DNA of 64,000 nucleotides from Oscillospiraceae bacterium (GCA_902798695.1 CADBXK010000001.1:744001-808000), one strand, 5' to 3'; shown: positions 1-9,295, counted from the stretch's first letter. Program-made: numbers and translations. Notes: generated from the letters alone by a model not told the origin.

Positions 1-997
1 CATTTGACGTTTTTATGGCTGTATTTTTTCTCTCTGTTTTCCTTAATTCTTCTATTTTAGCATTTAATTTATTTTTGGCTGTTTCAAAACTATTTTTTAT
101 TTTATTTAATCCAAAAGCATTTCTAATTTGCTGTGATGTTGTTTTTGAATTCGTTAAATTATCACTATTATTTTCATCATTGTTTCCTTTAATGTCCATA
201 ATCGAACCAAACAGTGAATTATTTACTTTATTATTTCCTTCATCATTACCTAAATTATTATTCTGACTAACAGCTGGAAAATTTACAATTGATCCAAACA
301 AGTCAATATTGTTTGCTGGTCCAAATGAAGCAAAAATATCTCCTTCAGTATGGTTGTTTTTATTGATATTATTGTTTTCAGACGCATTTGGTCCAAATGA
401 AGAAAATATATTGTTTTGAATATTTGCCTCTACTGTTTCAAAAATATTACCATTATCGCTGTCTATTTTGCGTAATTTTTCCCAATCTTTAAATCGTTGA
501 ATTTCTGGATCACGTTTTATGCTGTTTTCAAATTCTTTCATGATATTATCAAACACTGCTTTATTGCTAGATTTCTTTCCAAACTCAGATTTCTGTTTTT
601 TGAGTTCTTCTATCTGTCCATCAATTTCACTAATTTCCTGAGCACATGCCTTCAATAATCTAATCTTTTCATTCTCGTTAATTTTTATGTAACGCTCTAA
701 TCTATTTTTCTTATTTCTAAACTCATTATGACCTTCTTCAATAAGATTCTTAGCTGATCTTAACTTTCTTCTATCACTACTAATTGCAGCGTCTAACTCT
801 CTTAATTTGTCATCTCTTTCTTTGATCAATTCATTTTTCATCTGCTGCAAGGCTTCTATTTGAGCATCACAATCACTCACAAAATTAACAACATTACTGT
901 TATTCTCACGAATGGCTCCTACAACACTAACAGAACTTCCCACGACACTAAATGCACATAATGCCGCTAGCATTTTCTTTATTACTAATGCTTTCAT
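1..997 (-). CDS. Secreted coiled-coil protein with F-x-S-F motifs (partial)
   Basis: The gene runs off the left edge; at least 332 codons are open from an ATG at 997 preceded by AAAGGAGAT. The first ~28 residues are a Sec signal peptide (MKALVIKKM start, hydrophobic core, ending SVVGA). About 130 highly charged residues with coiled-coil character follow. Next is an Asn-rich stretch with repeated short motifs: NIFSSFGPN, DIFASFGPA, DLFGSI and SLFGSI. The phrase EANIQNNIFSSF is nearly repeated in the broken gene at 5927-7334 (NANIQNDMFSSF), so the two are related. I recognise no enzymatic domain. It is one of a run of exported proteins on this strand and probably acts outside the cell; function unknown. 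Confidence 0.75.
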   Translation of the reverse strand, partial: MKALVIKKMLAALCAFSVVGSSVSVVGAIRENNSNVVNFVSDCDAQIEALQQMKNELIKERDDKLRELDAAISSDRRKLRSAKNLIEEGHNEFRNKKNRLERYIKINENEKIRLLKACAQEISEIDGQIEELKKQKSEFGKKSSNKAVFDNIMKEFENSIKRDPEIQRFKDWEKLRKIDSDNGNIFETVEANIQNNIFSSFGPNASENNNINKNNHTEGDIFASFGPANNIDLFGSIVNFPAVSQNNNLGNDEGNNKVNNSLFGSIMDIKGNNDENNSDNLTNSKTTSQQIRNAFGLNKIKNSFETAKNKLNAKIEELRKTERKNTAIKTSN

Positions 998-1408
998 TAA
1001 AACTATCTCCTTTATACTTAAATTAAAAAATTCTCACGAAAATATTAAACTATATAAACATTAATTGTATGTTACAAATTTGTAAATATATTTTGAACAA
1101 GCCCTTAAAAACACGTTTAGTGCAAGCTTTGTTATTCTCAGTTATAATTTTTATACCCATTTTTAGATAAATTAAATTATTATCTACTATTAACATTAAT
1201 ATAATTACTACCTAAATCACACCAATATTAAACACCTTATTTATTCAACAACCCATCGTTATTACATTAATTTCAGTTGCCTGTGTTTTGATTATTCAAA
1301 CTTAAAAATATCTGCTTTGTATTAAATTTCACAAGTTGTTTTTTGATTTTCTACAAACAATAAAAGTCACACACATTAATTTAAATGCATGTGACTTACT
1401 AATTTATT
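998..1408. other. Intergenic gap, no gene seen
   Basis: About 410 AT-rich bases between two minus-strand secreted-protein genes. The right-hand end of the left gene's leader carries its ribosome-binding site, and a hairpin terminator for the right gene lies at 1364-1397. Stop codons are dense in all frames and I see no RNA gene. Confidence 0.6.
1364..1397 (-). terminator. Hairpin terminator after the 1409-2620 gene
   Basis: Inverted repeat with arms AAGTCAC / GTGACTT, followed on the minus strand by a T-rich run (TTTTATTG). It lies just past the stop of the gene at 1409. Confidence 0.6.
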
Positions 1409-2620
1409 TCACTCTTTATCCTTTTGATTAATTTGAGCCCAATCAATATCAACACTTTTATTATTCAAAATATTATTACCTTGATAACTATCATTGTTAG
1501 AATTTAAACTTAAAAATGAATCCATTCCATTAAAATCAATGTCTGTTACCTTATTCTCTTGATTGCTGCTATCATTACTATTTTGGGATAATCTTAAATC
1601 AACATCATCTTTCAATAATAACTCAATAATTTGTTTCCAAATATTTTTAATTTCTAAATCTACATATTCATAAAGTTGAGCCCAATCAATATTAACACTT
1701 TTATTATTTAAGATATTATCACTAATTTCGTTACCGTCATCAAAATCTAAGCTTTGAAATGAATCCATTCCATTAAAATCAATGTCTTTTATCTGATTAT
1801 TGTTTTCATTATGTTTTTCAATGTCTTTATCTAATCTTTCCTTGTCATTTATCAATTTTGTGTCACCATATTGGCATTTAAATGTTTCTATTTCTTCTAT
1901 GCATAGATTTACTAACTTAATATATTCTGTTGCCTTTTTGTCATCAAAATTGTTTTTGTTTTTGTTATAATAATCTTCAACATTACTTCTACTTGTCTTA
2001 GTAATATCATCTTTTCGTTTTATATTTTTTAAAAATTTCCATTGTTCAAAATTTTCAATAATTTCATGATATTCTTTGAACTTTCCATCAAACTTACTTC
2101 GAATATTGTTGTTCTGTTCATCAAACCAGCAAACTCTACAAAAACAACTGTTGAACATTTCATTATGTAATCGAAAAACTCTAATATCATCACACGTCAA
2201 TCCTTGTTTTTTATCCAATAATTTTTTACTAAAATACCTAATATCGCCAACTATATTATCAATTAAACGATCCATTTCTTTTAACTTTTTCAATAATTTA
2301 TTGTTACAATTATCCGTGGAAATTTCCACTACTTCCAATCTACAAATACTATCTTCTAATAATTTCTCACATTCTTCAGCCACATGAAAAACATATTCTT
2401 TTATTGGTTGATCATAATTATTTGACTTAATGCTTATAAATCTATTAAGTTCTATTTTAAGTTTACTAACATTTGTATTCAATTTTTCTACAATATTAAC
2501 ACACTCCTGCGATACCCCCTGAGGTATGATAATCGCTCCCACATAATCTATATCAGAATATATCACCATATTAATAACAAATATTACAGAAATTATTTTT
2601 TTTAAAATTTTTGTTTTCAT
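1409..2620 (-). CDS. Secreted repeat protein, 403 aa
   Basis: The start is placed at the ATG giving MKTKILKKIISVIF, because GGGAGATGGGG sits just upstream; an 8-codon longer form is less likely. The N-terminus is a signal peptide of the type shared by this gene set (ends YVGA). The body is helical and charged. One copy of the 80-90 residue repeat seen in the genes at 2812-4428 and 9367-13071 is recognisable (W...NNFDDKKATEYIKL then EEIETFKCQY). The last ~130 residues contain two copies of an acidic block, each with DIDFNGMDSF, NNKSV and IDWAQ. No catalytic motif is visible. Probably an exported interaction protein; function unknown. Confidence 0.75.
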   Translation of the reverse strand: MKTKILKKIISVIFVINMVIYSDIDYVGAIIIPQGVSQECVNIVEKLNTNVSKLKIELNRFISIKSNNYDQPIKEYVFHVAEECEKLLEDSICRLEVVEISTDNCNNKLLKKLKEMDRLIDNIVGDIRYFSKKLLDKKQGLTCDDIRVFRLHNEMFNSCFCRVCWFDEQNNNIRSKFDGKFKEYHEIIENFEQWKFLKNIKRKDDITKTSRSNVEDYYNKNKNNFDDKKATEYIKLVNLCIEEIETFKCQYGDTKLINDKERLDKDIEKHNENNNQIKDIDFNGMDSFQSLDFDDGNEISDNILNNKSVNIDWAQLYEYVDLEIKNIWKQIIELLLKDDVDLRLSQNSNDSSNQENKVTDIDFNGMDSFLSLNSNNDSYQGNNILNNKSVDIDWAQINQKDKE

Positions 2621-2702
2621 AATCCCCATCTCCCATAAAAACAAAATTTAACATTTATTAACTTCTGATATAGCCTTATTATAACAAATCTTGTTCCAAA
2701 AC

Positions 2703-2739
2703 AAAAAAGACTCCACATATAGTTTGTGTAGTCTTTTTT
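2703..2739 (-). terminator. Terminator after the 2812-4428 pseudogene
   Basis: AAAAAAGACTCCACA and TGTGTAGTCTTTTTT form a stem with one mismatch and a T-run on either strand. It ends the minus-strand unit covering 4462-5706 and 2812-4428. Confidence 0.75.
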
Positions 2740-2811
2740 CCTGTTATATCTAATTACAATAAACAATGTATTAATTTAAATTCGTTGATTATAAACTAAT
2801 ATTAATTATTT

Positions 2812-4428
2812 CTAAAACTTAGTCACATTATTGATCACTTGTTGTTTTGACGCACTATCAAATTGCATTAAAGTATAAGAATCACTTTGTTTACCTTTTG
2901 CACATAAAATCAAATCCCAACCAATACATTGATTTCCATAATAATCCCTTTTATCAGCAAGAATTTGTTCAGCTATTGAATCTAAACTTACCCACTTAAC
3001 TAATTTTTTCCCTTGAGATTCCACTAACAAAATTTGTTCAGTACCATTAAACTGTCTATTCCCAGCAAGTGTTCTCCAATGACCTTATCCAACCATAAAT
3101 ACTGGAGATTTTTTGTTAGATTCAAAATGAGTTTTTAATATATCTTTTACGAACGCTTTCTGTTCTTCTATCATCAATTGCCGCTTCTTTTCTATCTCTT
3201 TTTTCAACAATTTAATGTCTTTAGCTATACTTTTCTTCTTTCCCGAATTTTGCCACTTTTGATTAAATTCTTCTCGCAATTCGTTTTCTTTTGTTTTCCT
3301 CAAATCTGTAGGTGTATTATTTTTATCCATATCTACTCTCAATTGTTCAATTTTTTTATTCAACTCATTATCTAATTTTTTCTTTTCATAATTTTGCTTA
3401 AATTGATTCATCTGTTCTATAGTTGTTCCTACTAAATTCATCAATTGTTCTACGTCTTCTTTATTAATTTTATTAGAATCCTTATTTTTATTATAAAAGT
3501 CTAAAAGAATATTTCTCTTACTCCAAGCGTCTGTTTTTGTATGTTCAACTCCATTAGCTTTTGCCCAGCTCGTAAAATCACGTTTATATTACAAAAAATC
3601 ATTATATATGTTTTTAAATGTTTTTTTATATTCTTTCTGTGATTTTCGTAATTCTTCTTGTTTTGCTTTTTCTATTTTGCTTTCATAATTTTGCTTAAAT
3701 TGATTCATCATTTTCATAGCTTTGTCTGCTAATTCTATAAACTCTTTAGATTTTTTAGCATTAAAATTTTTTCTCAATGAATTAGCTAAAGTAACAGCTT
3801 TTAATCTAGTTGATTTAGTGGAATCATCTTCTATCTTTATTTTTTTATCATCCCTCCACTTTATAAATTGTGCATTTTCTTTCTTTAATTTATCAGATAT
3901 TTCTTCAATCTTATGTTTATCTTCAATCACCTTATTATCATTCTCATTAACATTATTTTTTTCATTATCATTCATTTGTTGATTATCTGATTGCTCACTA
4001 AATAATTTGATAAGTTTTTTCAAAAGAGCTTCTCTTTTTATTTTTGTTTCCTCCAATGATTTGTTTAGATTTTCATCTTTATTTTCTAATTGTTTATTTG
4101 AGTTCTCTGCACTTAAAATATAAGCATTTAACTTTTCTCCAGCTTTATTTTTATCTTCCTTGTCATTAATCAAATTTTTAATATATTCTAATATTTTCCC
4201 ATTTGCTTCTATTCTGTGATTAATTTGTTGCAATATATCTGGGTTTGATATGTTCTCCATCTTAACTGTGTTTTCTAATTGTTTAATCGACTTTTCATAT
4301 TCATTAATATCATTTTGGACTTTCTTCATGTCATCTTCATTAAACGCTCCAACAGAACTAACAGTGCTTCCAATGGTGCTAGCTGCAAACACTACAGCTA
4401 ATAACTTTTTAATCATTTTAAAATGCAT
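2812..4428 (-). pseudogene. Secreted coiled-coil/C39-like protease paralogue with two in-frame stops
   Basis: Three open segments (4428-3589, 3588-3085, 3084-2812) lie in one frame, separated only by TAA codons at 3589-3591 and 3085-3087. Read through, they give a ~538-codon protein. It has a signal peptide (MHFKMIKKLLAVVF, ending SSVGA) and two copies of the helical repeat, each ending MNQFKQNYE. Its C-terminus matches the intact protease at 13917-15524: SPVF..GHWRTL against SPVLNLNNGHWQTF, and ILLVESQ against ILLVDSS. The second stop falls two codons before the conserved GHW. I see no catalytic Cys block. The start has GGAGGG upstream. TAA ends many intact genes here, so decay is more likely than recoding. 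Confidence 0.75.
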
Positions 4429-4461
4429 AATAGACCCTCCAAAACCTCAATTTAAATAACA

Positions 4462-5706
4462 TTATCCCTGTTTTCCATATTTTATTTTCATTTTCATCCT
4501 ATGTTTTTTAAATTTTTCCATCATGTTTTCTATATATTTTTCCCGTCCTTTATCGTATTCTTGTCTATAAATTTTCTCATATTCTTTTGGTATATTTGTT
4601 TTTCTAACATGCTTCTTCAACCCATCGGTATATCCTTGTTTTTTGATTTTTTCCAGTTGTTTAACATGTTCTTCTCGACCATATTGAAAACCTGCATTAT
4701 ACCACTGTCCATATAGTCTTATTATATATGCCTTTTTCAGTGTTTTTTTATTTTTATTATTTATAGCCGCACTATATCCTTGCATAAATAGTTTATTCCT
4801 TTTAGCAGAAAAATAAGCTTTACTATATTCCTCCTGAATATCTTCCGGTGCACCAACTCTATGTGGAACATTATTTAAACCATGCGATTCTCCTAATTTT
4901 TGGGCTTTTTGTAGTGTTGTAGGCACTAATTTTCCAAAATCAATTGTTTGATTCTTTAAATTATCTTTCAAATAAGTTACTAGTCCTTTTCTATATTCAC
5001 TTTCATATACTGCCTGATATGGTGCTGGCACATTTTCCATCATAACACGATTCTTTATTCCATCTTCATAGCCAAATTTTCCAATAGCTTTATTTCTATA
5101 TTCTTCTTGTCCACGTTCATATTCAGCATTATAATCTTTCCTATATTTTCTAGGAACAAAAGGTTTTGTTGAAATATTATTAACTCCATCTTCATATCCT
5201 TTTTTCTTATATTCTTCTAGTTTGTTATCATATTTTTCTTGCACGTTATTGTTTTTATTATCATATATTTTATTTCCAGTTATATTTTTTTTTAAATTTA
5301 TAGCTACATCTTTATTTTCAGTTTCATCTACATAAAAACTATTATCACCAAATGAAATATTGTTTTTTATATTAGATTTTGTTATTTTACCTCTATCCTC
5401 GTTATATATCAATTGACCTTTTTTATATTCATCTTCATATACTTTAAAATATCCTCTAGGTATATTTACACTCATTGGGACGTTATTAAGTCCATCTTCA
5501 TATCCCATTTTTTTATATTCTTCTACTTTGTTATTATATATAATTCGTCCTAAACTTATTTCATTTTTATCGCAACCCATACTGTAACTATGACAATGTT
5601 TTTTAGACGTCTTGGGCGGAGCAGCACTAGCAACAAAAGACACTGTCACTAACATATTCATCGCAAACACAAAAGAAAAAACTCTTTTTAAAATTTTTGT
5701 TCTCAT
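4462..5706 (-). CDS. Secreted GYxDG-repeat protein, 414 aa
   Basis: The start at 5706 (MRTKILKRVFSFVF) is chosen because AAAGGGTGG lies seven bases upstream. A signal peptide ending ASA is followed by a His/Cys-bearing linker (KKHCHSYSMGC). About six imperfect repeats of 40-55 residues then fill the protein. Each is built around GYEDGxNN, a proline-tyrosine step (P..Y...Y) and EY.KG...Y. Copies 1-3 and 6 are the clearest; copies 4-5 have diverged (GESHGLNN, GYSAAINN). I do not recognise the repeat as a named family. The gene ends 33 bases before the 2812-4428 pseudogene with no terminator between, so the two were probably co-transcribed. Confidence 0.75.
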   Translation of the reverse strand: MRTKILKRVFSFVFAMNMLVTVSFVASAAPPKTSKKHCHSYSMGCDKNEISLGRIIYNNKVEEYKKMGYEDGLNNVPMSVNIPRGYFKVYEDEYKKGQLIYNEDRGKITKSNIKNNISFGDNSFYVDETENKDVAINLKKNITGNKIYDNKNNNVQEKYDNKLEEYKKKGYEDGVNNISTKPFVPRKYRKDYNAEYERGQEEYRNKAIGKFGYEDGIKNRVMMENVPAPYQAVYESEYRKGLVTYLKDNLKNQTIDFGKLVPTTLQKAQKLGESHGLNNVPHRVGAPEDIQEEYSKAYFSAKRNKLFMQGYSAAINNKNKKTLKKAYIIRLYGQWYNAGFQYGREEHVKQLEKIKKQGYTDGLKKHVRKTNIPKEYEKIYRQEYDKGREKYIENMMEKFKKHRMKMKIKYGKQG

Positions 5707-5870
5707 AGTTATACCACCCTTTAAAATCAATTTTATATTAATATTAAATCACATTTTCACCAATTATTCATTGTAGTATTTATAAAAATTCAACCAACAA
5801 TATGTGCAATTTCAACATAAAAAAACAAAAAATATCATTTATGTATAATAATTTTTTCTAATTTTTCAAC

Positions 5871-5907
5871 AAAAAAGACCACACAATTTATATGTGTAGT
5901 CTTTTTT
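5871..5907 (-). terminator. Terminator after the 5927-7334 gene
   Basis: AAAAAAGACCACACA and TGTGTAGTCTTTTTT flank a short AT loop, giving a hairpin with T-runs. It lies 20 bases past the stop codon at 5927. Confidence 0.75.
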
Positions 5908-5926
5908 GTTTATTTATAAATTATTT

Positions 5927-7334
5927 CTATTTTTTCCAAGGATTGAGGAAATTTACGCATGTTTTTACACCATTCCATACCGTTTTCACACCATTTACTG
6001 CAAAATTTCCTGCTCCCTCCATAATGTCTAACATAGCTTCTGCTCTAGCTTCCATTTCATCATCTGGGTCTTCAAATGATACATTATTTTCTCTTTTTTC
6101 ATCATTATCTATCTTTGGTCCAAATGAAGCAAAAAGGTTATTTCCTTCAAAATCTTCGTTATTGTTAATGTTATTATTTTGAGGTAAATCTGCTCTAAAC
6201 GAAGAAAACATATCATTTTGAATATTTGCATTTATATTTTCAAAAATATCGTCATTTGCTTTGTTTTCATCCTTTTTAGGTTTAATCAAATTAGCCACTG
6301 ATATCTTATTTTTTACTATTTTAGCTCCTGATACTTTATTCTTGACTATTTTAGCTCCTGATACTTTATTCTTGACTATTCCATTATTTTTCATAACATC
6401 AAAAGCAACTTTCTTACCATGACCACCCAGCACATCATATAGTATTGCTATAGCATCGGCTTGGTCTTCTTTTTTTCTAAATTTATGACCTCTAAATACT
6501 GCTTGTATTTTTGTTGTTTTATCATTTATATCTATTTTTTTTGCTTGACCATGCCATTTGCGTAAAGCTACCTCTTCTTTTTGTTGTTCTTTTGATATTT
6601 TGTTTCCAACAATTCCTTTAAGAACATCTTCTCTTATTATCTCTTTAATAGCATTAAACCTTTGCTTCTTCCTTCCAATTTTTTTGTGCTCTTTTTTGTG
6701 CTTCCCTATTTTGTTTCAAGTCTTCCATCATTTTCAACAAATCTTGTTTTTGGAATTTGTTTTCTACTTCTGCCAAATTTTCAGCCAACTTCTTATTCCT
6801 ATACTTATTTGCTATATCTTCCCATTGTTGAGCACCGAACCAATTTTTAGCCAATTCTTTTTTCTTTCTCTGTTTTTCTACAATACCTTTACAGAAGTTC
6901 TGAATTCTTTTTGCATTATCATTTAATTGTTCTTTCTTTGCTATTCCATTCCACTTATGTAATTTTGCTGATTCTAGTCCTTTTTCTTGCTGATCCTTTC
7001 TGTCTACTACCTTCTTAAGAAGTTCTTGTCTTTTAAATTTCTTTCTTGCCTCAAATCCTCTAAATGCAGCTTGTATTTTCCCTACCTTTTTTTCTTTATC
7101 TGCCTGATCATACATTTCCTGCATAGCAATTGATAATTCTATATCTTCCTCTCTTGCATCATCTTTTGCCTCTTCGTCGGGGTTTAAATATGCAGCTGCT
7201 ACTGCCCTTGCAGCTTCTCTCTGATTTTCTATTTCTTGTTCATCAAAAGCTCCAACAGTTGTTGATACACATGATGCTGATATACTAGAAGCACACATAA
7301 TAGCAATCATTTTTTTCATTATTTTTATTTTCAT
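5927..7334 (-). pseudogene. Secreted IQ-motif protein split by a frameshift in an A7 run
   Basis: The frame opening at 7334 (GAGGGGGAT upstream; signal peptide MKIKIMKKMIAIMC ending TTVGA) stops at 6654. Removing one A from the A7 run at 6679-6685 joins it to the frame running to 5927, giving one ~469-residue protein. Three calmodulin-type IQ motifs are visible: KIQAAFRGFEARKKFKRQ (residues 86-103), the weaker RIQNFCKGIVEKQRKKK (143-159), and KIQAVFRGHKFRKKED (DNA ~6511-6464, after the shift). Three copies of a KNK[VI]S motif (VKNKVSGAKI type) and F-x-S-F motifs follow. The shift may be a real mutation, slippage-rescued, or a sequencing error. IQ motifs are typical of eukaryotic myosins and calmodulin targets, so a host-directed role is inferred. 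Confidence 0.75.
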
Positions 7335-8099
7335 AAAATTATCCCCCTCTCAAACTTTTAGTCAGCCACAAAAAGTGTTTTTCCTTTGCGGTTTGATGGT
7401 ATCAAAACTTTATTAATACAAAATGTATTTTGTGTTAATTTTTTGTTAACAAATTTATGTTTTTAAACTTACAAATTATCCAAGGTTTATTATATAATCA
7501 CATATAATTAACTTACTATTTAGATTTAAATAATCTAGCTCCTGATACTTTATTCTTTACTATATTCTGCCTTTGTTTGCTTGTCTCTTCTTTAGTCTGA
7601 TTCAACGTTATTATCAAATACACTGCGCAATACTAACATTGTATAAGCTATATCTTCTTTTTTTCTAACATCATGTCCTTTCCATATTGCTTGTATTTTT
7701 TTGATTATTTTTATTTTCATAAAATTACCCCCTCATCAAACTTATAGCTAATCACAAATAGTGTTTTTTTCCTTACGGTTAGATAATATCAAAACTTTAT
7801 TAACACAAAGTGTATCTTGTGTTAATTTTTTATTAATAATTTTATATTTTTAAACCTACAAATTATCCAAGGTTGATTCCATAATTCAATATAATTAACT
7901 TATCGTTTAGATTTAAATAATCTAGCTCCTGATACTTTATTCTTTACTATATTCTGCCTTTGTTTGTTTGTCTCTTCTTTGATCGCCTTAAAAAACTCTG
8001 ATTTAACGTGATTATCAAACACACTGTGCAACACTACCATTGCATAAGCTAAATCTTCTTTTTTTCTAAAATCATGTCCTTTCCACATTGCTTGTATTT
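7319..8099. repeat. Segmental duplication, two diverged direct copies of ~380 bp
   Basis: The segments 7319-7697 and 7704-8099 align along their length. Each holds the start and leader of a secreted-protein gene, an intergenic spacer with the same phrases (caaaactttattaa, aaattatccaagg) and the 3' end of the IQ-motif gene (ctagctcctgatactttatt). The copies differ by point changes and a ~15-base indel. The duplication created the chimeric fragment at 7516-7720. Confidence 0.75.
7516..7720 (-). pseudogene. Chimeric fragment: signal-peptide start fused to IQ-motif tail
   Basis: An ATG at 7720 gives MKIKIIKKIQAIWKGHDVRK and stops after 42 codons at 7592. The first residues copy the start of the gene at 7334; the rest copies the C-terminal IQ region of the gene at 7900-9147. 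Beyond the stop, the shifted frame still reads EETSKQRQNIVKNKVSGARL and ends at 7516, so a small deletion broke the copy. A short peptide could still be made because the leader and ribosome-binding site (GAGGGGG-like) were duplicated too. More likely a relic of unequal recombination. Confidence 0.65.
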
Positions 8100-9147
8100 T
8101 TTCTACTGCTTTCATATATGATTCTGCAGGCTTCTTTCCACTATCTTGAACTTTTTTGTTACTAAAAAAGCCTTGGGATTTTATTGTTTTTTTCTTAAAT
8201 ACATTTCTACTGTTTTTTTGTGATTTGTCATTCAAAACTTTTTTAGAATTTATTATCTTTTTCTTAAATAATTTTGGCAACGGTTTTCTTTCTTGAATCA
8301 AATTTTTTCCATTTTTTTCTTTCAATACAGCTGCTTCATTTACTTTTATTTTTGAATTAAACGAATCTCCAAGATTTACTATATCCCCATCTTCATAAAT
8401 TGAATCAATTTTATCTTTAGTAAATGATTCACTTAATTCCATATCTAAATCACTGAATTCACCAAAGTTTAAAATATCTTCACATTTATCATTCAAATCA
8501 TTTTCTTCTTTGTTATTTTTATTAAGAGACTCACTTAACTCCATATCTAAATCACTGAATTCGCTAAAGGTTAAAGCATTCTCACCTTTATCTTTCAAAT
8601 TATTTCTTTCTCTTTTAATTCTATTAAATGATTCATTTAACCCCATATCTAAATCAAAAGAATTACCAAGATTCACATTATCCTCATCTTCATGTTTTAA
8701 ATTAACATTGCTATTATTAAACGATTCACTTAACTCCATATCTAAATTAATAGAATCATCAAAATTTTCATCACTTTTTTTCTCATCACTCGAGAAATTT
8801 CCCGCAAAATTTTCTCTTGTGCTTTTTGTTGAACTATCAGTTTCCCCAGAATTTTTTCCCACAGAATCTGATAAATTTTCAAATCTATCCAATTCTCCAA
8901 AATCTACTTGGCTATCATTTCTCAAAAAGTCTTCTTCAGACATAACAATACTTTTATTTTGATCAAAACCATTTACAGGCTTTTTAATCGTAAATGCTCC
9001 GTTAGAACTTAATGGATTCTTTTTATATACCGCACCATCTTTTTTGCCATCAACAGCACCCACAGAAGTAACAATACTCGATGTTGATATAACAACTGAA
9101 CATAAAACAGAAACCATTCTTTTTAACATTTTTATTTTCAATTTCAT
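7900..9147 (-). CDS. Secreted acidic-repeat protein with C-terminal IQ motif, 415 aa
   Basis: The start at 9147 (MKLKIKMLKRMVSVLCS) has GGAAGGTG eight bases upstream. The signal peptide ends VTSVGA. The middle carries four copies of an acidic motif, LDMELSESF or a close variant, spaced about 35-45 residues apart. A lysine-rich region (KLFKKKIINSKK and similar) follows. Near residue 350 lies an IQ motif, KIQAMWKGHDFRKKED, in the same context as in the gene at 5927-7334. The protein ends in IVKNKVSGARLFKSKR, a motif repeated in that neighbour. No enzyme domain is seen. Probably exported and able to bind a calmodulin-like partner; the binding is inferred from the motif only. Confidence 0.8.
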   Translation of the reverse strand: MKLKIKMLKRMVSVLCSVVISTSSIVTSVGAVDGKKDGAVYKKNPLSSNGAFTIKKPVNGFDQNKSIVMSEEDFLRNDSQVDFGELDRFENLSDSVGKNSGETDSSTKSTRENFAGNFSSDEKKSDENFDDSINLDMELSESFNNSNVNLKHEDEDNVNLGNSFDLDMGLNESFNRIKRERNNLKDKGENALTFSEFSDLDMELSESLNKNNKEENDLNDKCEDILNFGEFSDLDMELSESFTKDKIDSIYEDGDIVNLGDSFNSKIKVNEAAVLKEKNGKNLIQERKPLPKLFKKKIINSKKVLNDKSQKNSRNVFKKKTIKSQGFFSNKKVQDSGKKPAESYMKAVEKIQAMWKGHDFRKKEDLAYAMVVLHSVFDNHVKSEFFKAIKEETNKQRQNIVKNKVSGARLFKSKR

Positions 9148-9263
9148 AAATTTAACACCTTCCAATACCACACACAAATTAATATTACTAATTTACAGAC
9201 TCTGATAATAACAAATTTTTATGTCAAAAAAATAAACTAGTCGTAAATTTTTTGTTAACACAC

Positions 9264-9295
9264 AAAAAACCACGCACTATTTGTGCATGGTTTTT
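9264..9295 (-). terminator. Terminator after the 9367-13071 gene
   Basis: AAAAAACCACGCAC and GTGCATGGTTTTT pair with one bulge around TATTT, followed by T. A near-identical hairpin recurs at 13180-13212. Confidence 0.7.

Noticed and set aside
2812..4428. Stop-codon recoding of TAA
   Set aside because: Many intact genes in the window end in TAA, so a general reassignment is excluded; local decay is simpler.
8510..8962. 150-codon plus-strand open frame
   Set aside because: It is antisense to the acidic-repeat region of the 7900-9147 gene; codon periodicity of that gene explains the opening, and it has no ribosome-binding site.
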